5,343 nucleotides of DNA. It comes from JACQSU01 sp964359785 (GTDB lineage Archaea; Nanobdellota; Nanobdellia; Woesearchaeales; JAGWAF01). The position numbers and the translations under genes were made by a program. Below, one piece after another: positions 4,420 to 5,343 of the stretch (the stretch's first letter is position 1; each line of letters starts with the position of its first letter). The stretch lies in assembly GCA_964359785.1 (NCBI GenBank), contig CAYHWL010000103.1:1-5343 (forward strand), given 5' to 3'. The notes beneath the pieces are model-generated. The model saw only the letters and a list, made by a program, of their open reading frames with translations, ran no database searches and was not told the origin of the DNA.

Positions 4420-4443
4420 CGAGATGGAGGGAGAAAATAGACG

Positions 4444-4450
4444 TTTTAAA
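4444..4450 (-). promoter_or_regulatory. TATA box of the CBS/HTH/acylphosphatase operon
   Basis: TTTAAAA on the minus strand is centred 28 bp upstream of the ATG at 4419, matching a leaderless transcript. It begins only about 10 bp after the stop codon of the upstream deoxyribosyltransferase-like gene, so read-through from that gene is also possible. Confidence 0.55.
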
Positions 4451-4459
4451 TGTTACGAG

Positions 4460-4870
4460 TCATTTTTTCTTGTATAACATGACCTGGTTCATCAGCCTCA
4501 AAAAAAGATCGATAGTGTCTCTTGCGCCTTCAAGATCAGAGAATTTGGCGAAGCTAATCCCAGTTGGGACTGTCTTTAGATGGCTCGCGGGAACCCGTGA
4601 GGGGTATATCGCCAAGACATTGACAAAATAGCATAACGCAGTCGATACACAATATCCCACATAGGGCGTAGGGGGCCCCATATCAGCGATGAGCACATCA
4701 CATAAGACGATCTTCTCAAGGTCTTCTTTCGAGGGCCAATCACTGATCCGGGGTATGGGTTCTTCGCTTATAATCACATTGTGGTTAGACTGGAGGTATT
4801 TGATAATAGGCAATCTCCACATTAGCTCAGATATTCCATCCTGTCTTGGGATCGCATAGAAAATGTCCAT
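4460..4870 (-). CDS. Nucleoside 2-deoxyribosyltransferase-like protein, catalytic Glu apparently replaced
   Basis: The 136-residue protein has the length and outline of the nucleoside 2-deoxyribosyltransferase/DNPH1 (Rcl) family. An N-terminal strand and substrate loop (MDIFYAIPRQDG) come first, and a central CDVLIADMGPP (residues 57-67) corresponds to the family's ADVVVAEVxxPS strand. It is followed by YVGYCVSTA (70-78) where active members have GVGYELGxA. In that alignment the catalytic glutamate is Cys74 and the first glycine is Tyr70, so classical glycosidase or transferase activity is doubtful. The protein may bind a nucleotide or nucleoside without cleaving it, or may use other residues. 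The family call is from pattern resemblance only. The ATG at 4870 has a TATA box about 23-26 bp upstream and no SD, so it is probably leaderless. The stop is TGA at 4460-4462. Confidence 0.68.
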   Translation of the reverse strand: MDIFYAIPRQDGISELMWRLPIIKYLQSNHNVIISEEPIPRISDWPSKEDLEKIVLCDVLIADMGPPTPYVGYCVSTALCYFVNVLAIYPSRVPASHLKTVPTGISFAKFSDLEGARDTIDLFLRLMNQVMLYKKK

Positions 4871-4887
4871 CTTACGTTGTAGAATTC

Positions 4888-4898
4888 TTATAAATAAA
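4888..4898 (-). promoter_or_regulatory. TATA box of the deoxyribosyltransferase-like gene
   Basis: TTTATTTATAA on the minus strand is centred roughly 23 bp before the ATG at 4870, close to the spacing for a leaderless archaeal mRNA. It is one of the best TATA matches in the window. Confidence 0.5.
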
Positions 4899-4907
4899 AA
4901 GGTGAGT

Positions 4908-4932
4908 GAGAAAAAGAATAAGAGAAAAAAAT
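4908..4932 (-). terminator. T-rich terminator of the right-edge gene
   Basis: Starting about 7 nt past the stop of the right-edge gene, the minus strand carries runs of 7 and 5 T within a pyrimidine-rich tract. This suits oligo-U-dependent archaeal termination and separates the gene from the TATA box of the next one. Confidence 0.5.
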
Positions 4933-4938
4933 CAGGCC

Positions 4939-5343
4939 CTATGCCCTATTGACAAGCACTTCGCAGTCCTTACCCCAGATCTTCTTGATATCCTCGAAAA
5001 TCGGGCTCTTGAGATAGACAGCTTTTGGGATCTCGACTTTCATCAAGGCCTTCTCCATCTCCTCGAAATCGGAGTCTTGGACTGGACCAAGAGAACCGTC
5101 GCTTTTCACCGCGGCCTTTGAGATCTGCTTGTCCTGTGCATCAAGGTCGTGGATGATGAATGCCAGATCATCCAAGATGAGGATTTCGCCATACTTGCTT
5201 CCTGATTTGACCCTGATCTTGGCGCGTTCGATCTCCTTGAACTTCCTGCGTTGGACATACTCCACCAAGAATCGGATAAGCTCATGCGAGTCTTTCCTCA
5301 CCTTTGTGACCTCTATATCCGTTAGCTTGCCATTGTCGTAGTC
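4939..5343 (-). CDS. Hypothetical protein, 5'-truncated at the window edge
   Basis: The frame is open to the right edge, giving 134 visible residues that end GKDCEVLVNRA. The GTG at 5301 is probably not the start, because coding-like sequence (DYDNGKLTDIEVTKV) continues upstream to the edge. I recognise no family. The visible part is highly charged, with alternating strands and helices: a lysine/arginine-rich helix (VEYVQRRKFKEIERAKIRVK), then EILILDDLAFIIHDLDAQD, an acidic helix (DFEEMEKALMKVEI) and a closing FEDIKKIWGKDCEVLV. No membrane segment or metal motif is seen. It looks cytoplasmic and folded. The stop is TAG at 4939-4941, followed by a T-rich tract. Confidence 0.72.
   Translation of the reverse strand, partial: DYDNGKLTDIEVTKVRKDSHELIRFLVEYVQRRKFKEIERAKIRVKSGSKYGEILILDDLAFIIHDLDAQDKQISKAAVKSDGSLGPVQDSDFEEMEKALMKVEIPKAVYLKSPIFEDIKKIWGKDCEVLVNRA

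Noticed and set aside
4052..4440. Plus-strand ORFs of about 106-109 codons opposite the CBS gene
   Set aside because: They are shadows of a strongly conserved CBS-pair coding region on the other strand.

Overview
This window looks like part of a scaffold from an uncultivated archaeon, most likely a DPANN-type lineage with a small genome (Woesearchaeota/Pacearchaeota-like). The assignment is inferred from four things. The AMP phosphorylase is of archaeal type. A serine tRNA gene has a G discriminator and no encoded CCA. Several genes have TATA-like boxes about 25-28 bp upstream of the start codon with no ribosome binding site, which implies leaderless mRNAs. Genes are very short and closely packed. 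A run of exactly 100 N (1319-1418) marks a scaffold join of unknown true size.

Layout: (1) 1-975 (+) is the C-terminal two thirds of an AMP phosphorylase gene that enters from the left edge. (2) 989-1222 (-) is a small unrecognised ORF with its own TATA-like box. (3) 1264-1651 is the most unusual part. A serine tRNA gene (anticodon UGA, minus strand, 1568-1651) is followed on its 3' side by a tandem array in which a 19-bp direct repeat, made of the tRNA 3' end plus 3 bp, alternates with a 91-bp insert (110-bp period). At least three copies of the repeat and two of the insert are present, and the assembly gap falls inside the array. The insert is full of dyad symmetry and carries an inverted, degenerate copy of the tRNA variable/T-arm region. 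(4) 1817-2260 (+) holds two tiny cysteine-rich genes: a 49-aa zinc-ribbon protein and a 70-aa two-helix membrane protein. (5) 2294-3058 (+) is a lipoprotein alpha/beta hydrolase. It converges, with one base between stops, on (6) a minus-strand cluster at 4419-3060: CBS-pair/zinc-ribbon protein, HTH-CBS regulator and acylphosphatase. (7) 4870-4460 (-) is a nucleoside 2-deoxyribosyltransferase-like protein that appears to lack the catalytic glutamate. (8) 5343-4939 (-) is an unrecognised protein running off the right edge.

Working together: the CBS/HTH/acylphosphatase genes are joined by a 4-base overlap and a 2-base gap and are very likely one transcript. CBS pairs commonly bind adenine nucleotides, and AMP phosphorylase and the deoxyribosyltransferase-like protein also concern nucleotides, so a loose nucleotide-metabolism theme is possible but unproven. 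The tRNA-anchored array is the best candidate for an undescribed system. Its architecture (a tRNA 3' end as repeat unit, fixed-length inserts, intact tRNA at one end) is what repeated site-specific integration into a tRNA gene, or amplification of a mini-element inserted there, would leave behind. No integrase or cas gene is visible in the window.
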